A stretch of DNA of 64,000 nucleotides from Lyophyllum atratum (lineage: Eukaryota; Basidiomycota; Agaricomycetes; Agaricales; Lyophyllaceae): positions 186,001-250,000 of the forward strand of contig JACGCN010000015.1 in assembly GCA_014905825.1 (NCBI GenBank). Direction: 5' to 3'. Below are positions 1-12,049 of this stretch, piece after piece; the stretch's first letter is position 1, and each line of letters begins with the position of its first letter. A model generated the notes under the pieces. It did not search any database. It saw only the letters and a list, made by a program, of their open reading frames with translations, and was not told where the DNA came from. The translations under genes were made by a program, and so were the position numbers.

Positions 1-160
1 AACGAAACGCTGTGTTAGGTCAAAGGTTGCAGGTAGGCTCTCCAGGTTCGCGTCACCACGAGGTGCATGCACAGGCGGGGCGATGTTTGGCTTGACATGA
101 ATCAGGTCAGGATGGTGGACAACGAGGGCAGCATCGTCCACAATCGGTGCCTCCCATCGC

Positions 161-3100
161 TCATGTGGCATTTGCAAGGATCGCCGCAAGGTCCATTTCG
201 CTGGCTGCAGGAAGTTGCCTTGATCGAGCTTTCAGGCGCACTACAGAATGTAAATAATCAGCGCATGTCTAAAGTCAACGATAGCGACGATCACTTACAG
301 TTCCGATCCAAACTCAGGAGAACGACTTTGACAGTACCAGCCGATACAGTGGAGGCTGTAGGATCCGTCTTGAGCATGGCCGTGCGATCAAGCCAATGTT
401 CCTCCTGCCAAATTGCCGCCCTTAAGATCAGGTCATCCATATTCCTTTCCCAATTCCCGTCTGCTGCAAAGTCGACTTGCTCTGTGCGGATACTGAGCGT
501 CGTAAGATAGTTGCCCTTTGACGTCTGGACTTTGAGCGATATGGCGTGGGAGCGGATGTGTGATGATATATACGTCATTGCGTTCTGGGCGGCCTCACTG
601 AGTTTTGCAGACGTGTTGCCGGAAAGGCCATCGAGCTCCATAATGACTGGGAGGGGCACGACGATAGTCCAGCGAAGGCTCTCAACGATAGAGGCAAACA
701 TGGCAAGGGATGAGAGGAGGATGTTGGTGTCGACGACCAGGACGGAGTAACCTGGAATGATGTCCAGTGACGGGCGGGTATCGATGTGCTTCCGCACTCT
801 GGCGCGACGCGGAGGTAAGACTGCGCCGGTAACGGGACCGCCTTCAGCGGATTGAAGAAGGCTTTGCAAATATCTTCGGCGCTCCTAAAAGAACGAACAT
901 GGTCAGAACCTGCCCGAAAATGAAGGCCATACAGGTGTGACGAACCTTTAATTCCTTGACTTCGGGCGTATCGTCTTCGTCTACATCCTCCTCTTCAGAA
1001 AGTGCATCACTGCCACCCTCCTCATCCACATCCATGAGGTCCTCCACCCAGCGAGTTCCAAGTCTCCGCTTCTCCTCTTCCTCCTGCTCGATGCGGTCCT
1101 GCTCACGCCAAAGACGGACCTTCTCTGCAAGCTGCCCCTCCACCTTCCAATCGCGCGTCCCTTCAACCCACGTGAATCCACCAACCACACCCGAGATACC
1201 CACAGCACTCCGGACAATCCGCACCCAGCGCTTCGTCACCACATCTCCCTCCCCACCATTGGCACTCCTACCCCCAGCAGTCTCCCCCTCATCATCGTCC
1301 TCAATCTGTCCATCCGTCGACTCTTCTGACATGTCCCTCTCCTCGAGAACATCGATCTCAGCTCGGCGCTCCTCCCCGCTCTTCCAGTACCCTCTCTCGA
1401 AAACGTTGCGCCCGACCCACTCCATACCACGCAGACACCAGTCCTCCGGCAGCGGCGGCGCACACGAACTCGTAAGCATGACCCACCGCGGGCCAGCATC
1501 CTTCTCCCTCTTCTTCTCAGTCGTCCCCGGTGCAACGAAAAGACCCTGCTTCGCCATAATGCCCCTCGGGATACGTGCAAAGAACGAGGCGAGCTCCTCC
1601 CATGGCACATTGCGCTCCAGGACGCTAAGCGTCTGCGAGTTCTTCAGTACCGTCGCCAGGAACGTCAGCACCACCGTTAGATAGGGATTCAGACTGGGAC
1701 GTGCAAAGCCACGCGACGTCGTGCGCGTGGGGTGCTTGAGGACGTGCGAAAGCATCGCAAAAGTCAGCTGCAGCGCATATTTGAAGGATGGGGGGTATTC
1801 GCGAGTGGACACTTCGTCTGCCTCGGCTTCGGATGTGGCGGGTGATATCTGATGTATCTGGGCCGCGCGGGTGGATGTGACGAGGGGTGAGTGGCCATCT
1901 ACATCCATCTTCTCATCCTCTGCGGACAGGCTCGATTTAGTCATTACGACCGTTGCGCCGGCACCGACTCCTTCCTTCCCACCAACGCGTCCCAGTACAC
2001 TTCCGGGCCGACCATATTCAAAGATCGCTGCGACATTGATAACACCCATCATGATCCACTCCCGCTCGTCGAGGTCTTCCATAGAGAGGCGCTCGACAAA
2101 TCGTGCGAGCGTGGGGGTGAAGTCATCGAGTTGGATGTGGGTGAACAACATCCCTTGCAGGAGCACGAACAGGTCGCGTGCGGGGTGTCGGGGTGGGCGC
2201 GCCGTGTCTGATTTGCAACGGACCATATAGGAAGGATCGATTCTCGTGATGTCGGGAAAGGATGGAGAGTAGTCATGCTAGATGATAATACATTCGTCAG
2301 ACATCACTCGAACAAAAAGAAAGAAGAAAAACTCACCTCTTAACGAAATGATACACACCCTTCAGTTCCTCGCCATCCACCTCCCTCCACAGCAACCCCA
2401 GATGATGATGCAGCTTTCCCGTCCCCGGCTGCTCCGCTAATCCCGCACCATACCAATCCCTCGCAATCCCGCGCCAGCGCTCCGTCTCCGGCTCTACGTC
2501 GAGCAAGCGCGCCGCAGCAATCCCCACAGATGGTGAGGGGCTGTCATCGATCCGTGCAGCGGGCTTATCGCTCGTTGACCCCCCTGAGATCTTCGCAGGC
2601 GTTAATCCACCATCCGCGCCCTCCTCCGTCGCACCGGCGTCAATTACTTCTTTCAGCGTCAGCTTCCGTCCGGGCGCGGTCGTCGAGACACCGCCGCCGA
2701 CCATTGCCGCCACGGCCATGCGATATCGTGCGAGGTCGCCGAGAGCTTCCAACCAACCACTCTTGAATCCGCCAAGAGTTGGTTCTTCGAGAAGGCCCGT
2801 ATAGTACGTGTAGGCGTAGTAAATGAAATCCTGCAGATGTTCGAGTGCGAGCGCGGACGCGAAGGAGGCGCGGCGCAGCGACTCGAGAAGTTTGTGGAAG
2901 GCGTACGTCCAGAGTCGTACGATGATGTTGTATTTCGTGGGGATGTTGCGGAGGGAAGCCGGCACAGAAGGTGCGAGGGATATCTCGAGAAGGTTATGTA
3001 TGTATTCCGCCAGCCTGCAAAAGCATCATCAGTCGATGAATACATGACCAAGTAATCGACACTGACTGTTTATGATTTGTGATTTGGATCTTCCACTTTT

Positions 3101-4043
3101 CCCGCTCGATGTCTTCATCCGTCGTCGGGGCAGTGTTCTCCGGCTGCTTGCCCTTCAAGGTGACCCTCGGCTCGCCCCTCCCTCCCTGTACCGACCCAGC
3201 ATCCTCACCATCCCGATCATCCGAGTCCTCTATCTTGACCTTCGTCTCCAAATTCGTGATCGCCCGATATAGCTTCTTAAGTTGCACCGAGAACACATTG
3301 TTCCCACCATCGTCCCCCCGGCCTCCGCTGCCGCCGGGGCGGTCAAACAGCGCAGAAGACGCAGAGGAGCCGTCCGTCGTCGACGATAGCGTGAATGCGG
3401 ATGAGACAGAGTTGGCGTAAGAAGATGTAGACGACGCCGAAAAGTCAGCGGAGGATCTGGCCATGGGCGTGGGGCGATCGCGCGGCGGGCGTGCGAGGAC
3501 GGAAAAGCGCACGGGGTCGTCCTTCCTGTGGTCGAACAGCTGGCGTGCGGGGCCGTCCCTATCTCGCTCGCGGGAGGTGGCGTTCGGAGACGCATGAGGA
3601 CGGGGTAGATAAGAGCTGCTCGTAGCGTCGGACATGGCCTCAGGCTCTGTTGTACGGCGCAAGGGCATGACGTCTCCCTGTGGATTAAATAGCTTTGTAG
3701 ATGGCTTGGACTGCGGTGCGGGAGATGATGATATTTTGAGACGGCGGGAGAAGTCATCGTGGTCAGCCTCGGGAACGATGTTGGCCCTGCGTTGGGATGC
3801 AGGTGGACGGGGTGACCGGGCTGTAGGTTGTGGTGCAGGGACCACTGGAGGCGGCGCAGGCTGGGGTGCCCGTTCCCGAACTCTTATTGCACTGTAGAAG
3901 AGTGAGTACTAGCGATCGCTTGATGCTAGACAAGTGACTGACCCTGCTGTGCGTCGTCGGAGGGCCATTAGTTTCTCATCGAGGTCGGTGGGCTGGAGGT
4001 CTTTGGGGACGTCCTTGTTCTTGCGGACTGGACGGTCTGCCAT
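161..4043 (-). CDS. EST1/SMG6-like telomerase-binding / nonsense-mediated decay PIN endonuclease (apparent frameshift)
   Basis: Six exons: 4043-3943, 3891-3067, 3014-2337, 2277-946, 884-299, 240-161. In the EST1A/SMG6 family this protein cuts mRNA during nonsense-mediated decay and can bind telomerase. After a disordered N-terminal ~280 residues comes the 14-3-3-like TPR domain (RNIPTKYNIIVRLW), then the EST1 central domain (GMLFTHIQLDDF), an acidic insert and a C-terminal PIN domain. The PIN acidic residues are present (VVDTN, MDDLIL, LDRN), so nuclease activity is likely intact. The exons sum to 3602 nt, one base short of a multiple of three. Conserved sequence runs in one frame through HPFPTSRESILPIW and resumes in another at ARDLFVLLQGMLF, with the break near 2175-2205. 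The last intron falls directly after LDRN. Family call is sure; whether this copy is functional is open. Start is the first ATG giving MADRPVRKNK. Confidence 0.88.
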
Positions 4044-4400
4044 GGTCGATGAGAAGGAGGTCAACCAGCTGAGCACCGATTTTCCAGCAGCCCTCCGCAG
4101 CCAAATCCAGTCCGCAGCAAGCCATCACCACGTGACCCTGAATATCGCAGCAACGTTCACCTCCGGTTCCGGTCCACCGAAGTTGGGGCGCAGCACTTTG
4201 ACTACGCCACGGATCATGTCCTCAGTGAATCCATCAGCCTCCATGAGCTACGGGTTTCGCTGCATGTCCCTCCATCCGGGTACATTCACCGAAATTATGG
4301 ACACGAACACCGCCGCAGTGAGCAATCGCGCAGCAAACACATAATATTGTTGACCTGGTCTAACCTGCGCAGGCCTACGGATCAAACGTTTACGTAGTCC
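4044..4400. other. intergenic, SMG6 promoter / BioDA 3' end
   Basis: Holds the 5' side of the SMG6-like gene and the 3' end of the BioD-BioA gene. I see no gene or repeat in it. Confidence 0.5.
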
Positions 4401-6972
4401 CTACTCCAACACCCCCCAAATCCGGTCCTCGATCGATCTAACCATCTCCGGCTTCGTGTTCAGGCTGGTCATGAAATATGCCACATTCCCCAGCGTTCTA
4501 AAGTGCACCTCGTACGGCGCCCCTCCAGGCGCCTCGCTAATCGCATCTTCACCTTTAACTGCATCTTTCAGAGGCGCAAAGGTTTCCTGCGCCGAATGTG
4601 ATGTGTAGCCTGTGTAGTAGTGTAAGGTAGTAGTCGTTAGAAAATATCGAAATAACGTACCACCTGCCCCGTCCTTGACTTTGATCGCCAGTACACAACC
4701 AAGTGTCATCACCTCCTCCACGCCCTTTGCGTAAGAAACCGCTTTCACAAAGTCCGGATCCCAAAAGCTCCAGACACCCTTGCCATCCTCCTCCACCGTT
4801 CCCCATTTCCGCTGTGCCCCCTTCCACGCTCCACTTCCTTTCAGTCGTTCCACTTCCCTCAGGGTCTCCCCTGCAACCTCGCACCCCACCGCGTGTGCAC
4901 TATACGAGTGCCCATGCAACAGCGCACTCTCCTTCCCCTCTCCCCAAAACGCCTTGAAGATGCCTTCCCTCGCCAGCGTAACCGCAAGCGGGACCAGCCC
5001 ACCCGTCAAGATCTTGGCGTTCACCGAGATATCCGGATACACTCCCAGCAATGGCCCAGTACTCTCCAAACCCAGGCGATACAGGCCCGAAAAGACCTCA
5101 TCATAGATCACCGGCAGGCCCTGCCAGCCTTCTTCGCCACCCGGAACCACTCCCAGCTCCTCCTTCCCGCTCCGGACAACATCCACCATCACGCGTTGGA
5201 ATAGTGGATCCACAAACCGCATCCCACCGGAGCCCATCACAAGCGGCTCGAGCACCAGCGCCGCCAGCCGTGGGAGGCCCTCCTCCCCTCCCTTTCTCCT
5301 CTCCTCCAACCCCTTCAGAACCCCCTCCACGTATCCTCTATAAAGCCTCGCAAGCGACGAGTCTAACCTCCCCTCTACATCATAAACACGCTGCAGCGAA
5401 TCTGCCCTAACATCCACCCGCCCATCCTCAGGATGCAAAACGGGCGGCAGCGTGATGTACACATCCCCCTGGCGCATAGACACCGTGGGCGGCTCTAGCC
5501 ACACACCCTTCGCATCGTGCCACTCGCACGTAAACACCCCCGCCGCCTCACACGCGTCCATCGCACCAATAGTATCTCCATGGTACGACCCCGTAAGCCC
5601 CAGCACACCCAACCTCTCCTTGCCCTTCTCCCCCGCCCGCCGCGTGAAAGCCCTCAACGCCATCTTGATCGCCACCTCCATCCCCGTGCTCCCATTATCA
5701 CTGATAAACGCCCTGCTTGCCCAGCCACGGCCAGGCCCCGCCACCAGCGCCTCCGACAGCCGAAGCGCAGGCAGGTGTGTGGCCTGCGGGAACATGACGT
5801 GCCCGTAGCGTCCTGCGGCGCGTGCTGCGGCAAGCGTAAGCGGTGTATATGCGTGCCCGAAGGTTTGTGTCCACCATGAGGCGGAGGAGTCGAATTGTGG
5901 GGTGAGGCGAGAGGAGTTGGAGGGAGATGCGGGGGTTTTGTAAACGCTGAAGAAATCAGAGTGGGCACTGTCGATGACGTTGACGTCTGCCTCGCTCTTG
6001 ACGAGCCCGTGCTGGACGAAGGGCCACCAGACGGTGTCGAGGGTGCGGCGCGGCATAGAGTCCAGCTCTTCGAGGCGTGCGGTATGGCACTTGTCGAGGT
6101 GATGCACCGCATCCATCACGCCATCTTGTTCCTCCTTTACAAGACGATCGTAGTATCTTTCCGTAAGAGTAAAGTTTTCCTCGACATCAACGGCCTTGGG
6201 CGGCGGTGCGTCAAGTGTGCCCACCCATACGCCCTTTTCCGCAAAATATGGCTTTAGGTACTCGGAGTTGCGGTAGTACGCGTCGCGAAAGAGAAGCACG
6301 GCGTCGACGATGTAACCGCGGAGGAGGAGGGCCTCGTATGCGGCGATGGTGGTGGAAATGCCGCCGAGGTGAGCGTCACCGATAAGGACTGTGGGGAGGA
6401 AGAGGGGGCGGTAGGCCTCCGCTTGGGTCGTGCCGGAGAGCGTAGGGCTGTGGACGCCTTATAGAAAATATCGATGACGGAACAACCGCGATAGTAGGGA
6501 AATTACCTCCGGCTGTCTCGACATACATGTGGGCGGGACTCCCTGCGCCAGCACTCCTCCGTATATAGCTCGCTACGGTGTTTACAAAAGTTTCGTCGGA
6601 GGGGACCTGGTCTGGCTTAGCTCAACTCGCATGCCGATCGTGACACACTCACTGAGCGTTCGCTCATTTTTGCGGCCAGATGCGGGCTGACAGGCTCGTC
6701 GTAGCGATATATGCACTCTGCTTGTACGCGGCGTGACGCAGCGTATCTTTCGACATGTCTGGATACTGGTTAGTGATGAAAGAGACTGGATGCGGAGATA
6801 CTGACTTGTCGTCTGCATCGGCCATGGGACCGGTGCTGACTGGCTTGAGGTAAAAGACATTTGTTGTGCGGGCAGAGGCGCGGACGAGGGCTGTGGTGAT
6901 CAAGGTCTTGCCGACATCTGTGTTTGCACCAAAGACCTGGTGGACGCGGAGATGCTTGAAGAGCAGGGACAT
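4401..6972 (-). CDS. bifunctional dethiobiotin synthetase / 7,8-diaminopelargonate aminotransferase (BioD-BioA fusion)
   Basis: Five exons (6972-6806, 6758-6653, 6606-6507, 6457-4661, 4609-4401) give 792 residues. The N-terminal ~270 residues are BioD: P-loop GANTDVGKT at residues ~14-22, YRYDEPVSPHLAA, then ETAGGVHSP and LIGDAHLGGI. The rest is a class III PLP-dependent aminotransferase (BioA) with SYHGDTIGAMD, the IYDEVFSG aspartate motif and the PLP lysine in NAKILTGG. The two activities catalyse consecutive biotin steps: amination of 7-keto-8-aminopelargonate, then ring closure to dethiobiotin. This fusion is known in fungi and plants. The last intron (51 nt) is a multiple of three and has no stop, so retention would not break the frame. 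The start codon lies 99 bp from the divergent CDC20 start. Confidence 0.95.
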
Positions 6973-7071
6973 GCTCTTAAATAATTAAAATTTGATTTTC
7001 GGAATGGGTCGCCGTCACGTGAGCAGCACGCGTCAAGTTCGTGTTGCTTCTGCTGTTTGCTAGTTGCCGCC
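6973..7071. promoter_or_regulatory. short divergent promoter, BioDA / CDC20
   Basis: Only 99 bp separate the two start codons. It contains an AT-rich run (TTAAATAATTAAAATTTGAT) next to the BioDA start. Both transcripts must start here or inside the genes. Confidence 0.6.
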
Positions 7072-8834
7072 ATGTACGCAGCACCCAAGACGCCGTCGCG
7101 CAGAAACAGGGCCCGCTCAGAGGCAAAGACGCCGCTCACTCCCTCCCTCGTCTCCGCCCTCAACAACATCTCCCTCGCAAACACAAACCCCTTCGTCGTC
7201 TCCCGCCCCTCGTCCCCCGTAAAGCGCACCACATCCAGCGGCATCCCCGTCTCCGATTCCCTCCACCGCCAGGCCAGTGCAGGCGTCATCCGCAAAGGCG
7301 GTGTAGAGAGCAGACTCGACGTCGTCACCCATGACTACGTTCCCCCGCCCAAAGCAGAACTAAAGCGCTCCAGATCCACCCCCGCAGCCGTAAGTATCAC
7401 CCATCTATCTAATCCCACCTAACCCAAACCCACAGAACCGCATTGGCGTTGATACCCGCGACCGCTTCATCACCAACCGTGACTCCGATTTCGACGTCGC
7501 TGCCACCCTCGATCAAATGCATCTCAACCCCAAGTCCGCGTCCCCAGGGCACACTGCCCGTCTCGCCGCTGCCACCGGTGTCCCTCTCAACCGTCGCATC
7601 CTCGGATACCACGAGCAACCCCCCTCCGCCTCTTCCTCCTCCGACACCGCTCTCGCCCAACACCGCGAGTTCGCTCGCCCACTCTACGCCCAGCGCAGTG
7701 GCGCCCTCCCTTCCTCCGTCGGTGCCACCACCAACAAGACCCGCAAGATCCCCACCCAGCCCGAACGCGTCCTCGACGCCCCCGGCATGGTCGATGACTT
7801 TTACCTCAACCTCCTCTCGTGGTCATGCCAGAACGCCGTCGCCGTCGCCCTCGAAGCATCCACCTACATCTGGAAGGCCGATACAGGCACCGTCGTCCAG
7901 CTCGGCGAAGCGCCGGAGGGTACCTATGTCTCCAGTGTCGACTTTTCCAACGACGGTGCCTTCCTCGGCGTCGGACTTGGCACAGGAGACGTCGAGCTAT
8001 GGGACGTCGAGAGCGGCCAGAAGCTCCGCACAATGGCGGGCCATCTAGGACAGGTCGCGACGCTATCGTGGCACCAGCATATCCTGACCTCAGGCTGTGG
8101 CGATGGGAGCATCTGGCACCACGATGTACGGGTACCGCGGCACAAGGTCATGGAACTGCTAGGGCACACGGGAGAAGTATGTGGCGTCAAGTGGCGTGCG
8201 GACGGCGAGTTGCTCGCGAGTGGCGGCAACGACAATGTTGTGAACATATGGGATGGGAGGCTTGGTGATGTCGGCGAGGGCGCGAGGGGCAGTGCCAAGT
8301 GGACTAAACGAAATCATACAGCCGCCGTCAAGGTAAGCACAGTCGCTCCCCACCCACTTCTAATTAACATATGTCCCGTAGGCCATCGCCTGGTGCCCCT
8401 GGCAGCCTTCTCTCCTCGCCTCGGGTGGCGGTACAAACGACGCTACTATCAACGTCTGGAACAGCACCACCGGCGCGCGTCTGCACTCACTAAAGACTCC
8501 TTCTCAAATCACATCGCTCCTCTGGGCGCCCGCCAAGAAGGAGATCTTCTCAACGCACGGATTCCCGACAAACGCGCTCATGGTACACGCATACCCGTCC
8601 ATGGAACGCGTCGCGGAGATCCGGGACGCGCATGACGCCCGTGTGCTGTTCAGCTGTGTTGGGCCGGGCGGGGACGTGGTGTGTACTGGCGCTGGAGACG
8701 AGAATCTCAAGTTCTGGAGGATCTGGGATAGCATCGGGGAGGAGAAGGCGAAGAAAAAGAAGACGTTGGCAACGGATGAAGTTGGTGGGGGCAGGATTAA
8801 TTCCACGCGGGAGGGTATTCTGAGCATTCGGTAG
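7072..8834 (+). CDS. CDC20: Cdc20/Fizzy APC/C activator, WD40 protein
   Basis: Three exons (7072-7389, 7436-8332, 8382-8834), all phase 0, give 555 residues. Cdc20 recruits substrates to the anaphase-promoting complex in mitosis. A basic, Ser/Pro-rich N terminus carries a C-box-like DRFITNR at ~111-117, with Thr where Pro is usual. KIPTQPERVLDAPGMVDDFY leads into seven WD40 repeats (CSWSCQN-type start, SGCGDGSIW, SGGNDNVVNIWD, SGGGTNDATINVW, TGAGDENLKFW). The protein ends in the Ile-Arg tail used for APC/C docking. The VLDAPGM(V)DD form fits Cdc20 better than Cdh1. It converges on the SDR gene with 150 bp between stop codons. Confidence 0.93.
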
Positions 8835-8984
8835 AGCGCATTATATATTACGCTGTCGTTGAACTTTGGATGTTTGTCAGAGACCTGCTAACATGTCTTT
8901 TTAATGGCAATGCGCTTCCTGAGCGGAGATGTCGATAGCATGATATACATGATGAGGAGTACAGCGAATCAAACCAAGAACATT

Positions 8985-10208
8985 TTACCACGAGTGGTGT
9001 CCCCCGCTGACGAGAATACTGCAGAACGGATCGTCAGCTCCAGATCCTTGAATTGAGAGACAGGAAAACCACCCACTCGCTCCCAGTGCAGAAACTCGAT
9101 GCATCGCTCGCCAGCCACGCAACAACTCCACGCAGCTCATCGGGTCTACCAATGCGACCCATCGGGTTCAGGCTCGACCACTTTTCCAGTAAATGCGGCT
9201 GCGAGTCGAGATAAGCCGCCGTCATTCTGAAGATTCATTAGCATACAACATCAGGACTAAGAGGGCAAACGCACTGGGTATAGATGTGCCCTGGTGAGAG
9301 CGAGTTGACCCTGATGTTCTCCGGCCCAAGCTCGCAGGCCATGCTCCGTGCCATCTGGAGTACAGCTGACTTGCTCGAGTTGTAGGACACCCATGCGTGG
9401 TCCTGTGTGATAATGTGAATACCAAGAGTGAAGCATTTAGCGTGTAACCTGACCTTGTTGGTAATACTCCCGGACATAGAGGCAATGAGCACAATACTCC
9501 CTCCGTTCCCAAACCGGCGCATCTGCTGTCCAGCCGCCTGCGCAGTATACAGCACCCCATTCGTATTTACATCCATAACCTAAATTCAAATAAGAAACAT
9601 TGAGCGCCAGCGAAAGACCACCGCGCCACTTCCCATACCTGCTGAAACTGCTCCGCAGGATACTCCAAACAATCCGTATGCGCCTTCAAAACCCCCGCCG
9701 CCGCAACACACACATCCACCCTCCCCTCCCGATCCCCAATCTCCCGCGCCCTATCCCACATCCCCCCCTGATCCCGCACATCCGCACTAACATACTCCAA
9801 CCTCCTTCCCCCGCCCATCCTTCTGACATACTCGCTCGTCTTCCTCCACTCCTCAGACGGCTCGCTGGGCAGATCGAAGCAGTACACGGCGCGTGCACCG
9901 GCCTCGCTGAGCGCGAGGGCCATCTCGAGCCCGAGCCCGCGGTTGGCGCCGGAGACGATGGCGACGCGGTCGGGGAGCGCGAACTCGTCGAAGATCTTGG
10001 GGCGCGGGGTGAGCAAGGGGTCGGACGCGGCTTGGAGGGCGGCGGTTACACCGATGGGGGCGTGGGGGGAGATGGACTGGGTTTGCTTTGCTTGGTCGAG
10101 GAGAGGGCGGCTGCTTGTGAAAGGACGGAAGCTCGCTCGACGGGGAGCTGCATGCCTTGGGAGGCGCTGGGATACACGCGAGACGAGAGTGCGAGTAGAG
10201 GACAACAT
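8985..10208 (-). CDS. short-chain dehydrogenase/reductase with predicted mitochondrial leader
   Basis: Five exons (10208-9639, 9579-9454, 9402-9275, 9226-9077, 9018-8985) give 335 residues. It is a classical SDR: the dinucleotide-binding [12 protein letters not shown] at ~88-99, the AAAG motif, and catalytic Ser with YNSSK. It ends [13 protein letters not shown]. The first ~35 residues are rich in Arg and Ser with no acidic residues ([19 protein letters not shown]), like a mitochondrial presequence. Best fit is the fungal mannitol/arabinitol-type polyol dehydrogenase group; substrate unknown. Exons 2-5 are 126, 128, 150 and 34 nt, exactly as in the next gene, so the two arose by tandem duplication. 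Confidence 0.88.
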
Positions 10209-10542
10209 TGGCTAGGAATGAAAAGGTGGGAGCTGGGGTGCTTCGTTGGCCATGGTTTTATGTAACTTACCCTGAGACTTCCTCTCAGCTGACCTTGTGC
10301 CCGTCAAGAACCTCTGAACCTGAGCGTTCAACGGGCCGAACAGAAAGCGCATTTCGAAGCCAAGAAGCGCCGAGTAGCTGTTTGAAAAGTAATCGCATCA
10401 GGTACGTCGGGCATGCTGCAATTCAAGTTGGATATGTATACACGTCTATCGCGCAACAGGACGATAGTGATAAGATAAGGTACTTGTCGGGATTTGAAAA
10501 CCCTGCTTCTCTTCCCAACTTCAATTGCAAACTTGTTGGACT

Positions 10543-11673
10543 TTACCATGCTTGGTGACCTCCACTCACTACTATGCTAGTTCATCACCTCGTATGAGGC
10601 AGAATTCATCCAAGAGAACGAACCCACTCACTCGCTTCCTGTGCAAAAGCTCGAGGCATCACTTGCCAGCCATGCGACCACCCCTCGGAGCTCATCTGGT
10701 CTCCCAATCCGACCCATAGGATTCAGCTCAGACCACCTTTGCAAGTGCTCCGGAGCCCTCTCAAGAACTGGAACCGTCATTCTACATTCAGCCCGTGAGC
10801 ACCATCGAGACACGGGGTACAGGTACCAGTGCAAAATACACGAACGGGGTACGAATAAACCCTGGCGACACCGTGTTCACTCGGATGTTTTTGCTTCCGA
10901 GTTCGCAAGCCATGCTTCTGGCCATCTGAAGTACAGCCGACTTGCTTGTGTTGTATGCTATAATGGGATCGCCCTACCGAGGTGGATGAGGTCATTGCCG
11001 TCCATCTTTCTGAAATCTATAGCTTGAACAGGCATACCTTGAGGGTTGAACTTCCAGCGATAGATGCTATCAGGATGATGCTTCCCGGATTTCCAAACCG
11101 GTCCATCTGCTGCCCTGCAGCCTGGGCGGTGAACAGCACACCATTCATGTTAACATCCAACACCTGCGTTGTCTCGGATCACACACGACTCTGTCGTAAT
11201 GCAACTCGTACCTCTTGGAATACGGAGGCCGGATACTCCAGACAACCCATTGCCCCTTTCGCAATCCCCGCTGCAGCGATACACACATCCATTCTCCCTT
11301 CCCTATCCCCAATCTCCTTCGTCTTAGCCCACATCCCTTTCTGGTCCCTCACATCGGCAGATACATACTCCAGACGCGAGCCATTCCCCATCCGCGTCAC
11401 ATACTCCTTAGTATTATGCCACTCCTCTGATGGGTCCACCGGTAGGTCGAAGCAGTACACCGCGCGTGCCCCCAGCTCGCACAGCACAAGCGCCATTTCG
11501 AGGCCGAGGCCGCGGTTCCCACCCGAAACGATGGCTACTCGATCTTTGAGTGAGAACTCATCGAAGATTCTGGGCCGTGGAATAATGGCAGTGTCTTTGA
11601 CGGCCTGGATGGCAGCATTGACACCGATTGGCGCGTGCGGGGAGATAGACTGAGGTTGCAAAGAGGCTTGCAT
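10543..11673 (-). CDS. short-chain dehydrogenase/reductase, tandem paralogue without leader
   Basis: Five exons (11673-11212, 11163-11038, 10973-10846, 10781-10632, 10576-10543) give 299 residues. The core matches the neighbouring SDR almost motif for motif: [45 protein letters not shown] and a DIVVSGGHQAW end. It starts [17 protein letters not shown] and lacks the Arg/Ser-rich leader of its paralogue, so it is probably cytosolic. All splice sites and catalytic residues are intact, so it is not a pseudogene, although exon 4 to 5 needs the less obvious CTAG acceptor. Confidence 0.85.
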
Positions 11674-12049
11674 GGCTGTTCGTGGGTATACCTCAGCTCT
11701 TCGCTATTGGCCCTCGTTGCGGTTCTTGTACGTTTTGCTTGCCCACGGGCTCGCACCTGACCGCTTTCTTACAGTCAGCAATCGTTGATGGCTTTGAAGG
11801 TCACGATTCCGAATCCTTCTTGATCTTAAATCTCATGGACACGGCCTGTACCTGAACGGAGGAACGCGCTTCTTTTTATGTGGTTCAAACTGAGATCTTC
11901 TCAGCTAACCTCCCATGTATCAAGATAACCACACCACCCGCATCTCCACGACTAAAGTAAAATTATTATGAGTAGTTGACATATGCTCCTAGGATATCGT
12001 GAATGCACTATACAAGGACTAAGGCAAAGTTGTCGTCAATTGGAACAAT
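11674..12049. other. intergenic
   Basis: Upstream of the second SDR and downstream of the NTF2-like gene. No feature recognised. Confidence 0.4.

Noticed and set aside
956..1684. 242-codon plus-strand open frame
   Set aside because: Antisense to the EST1 domain exon of the SMG6-like gene; Ser-rich shadow of an acidic coding stretch.
2049..2276. Treating the whole 2049-2276 frame as the true SMG6 continuation
   Set aside because: It matches the family only up to about ILPIW and then hits a stop; conserved sequence continues in another frame.
5051..5410. Plus-strand Pro/Arg-rich frames over 4700-5880
   Set aside because: All antisense to the large BioA exon, with shadow composition and no similarity.
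9600..10265. 221-codon plus-strand frame
   Set aside because: Antisense to SDR exon 1; low-complexity Gly/Glu content mirrors the real coding strand.
10543..11673. Second SDR as a pseudogene
   Set aside because: All introns splice in frame, exon lengths match the paralogue and the catalytic residues are present.
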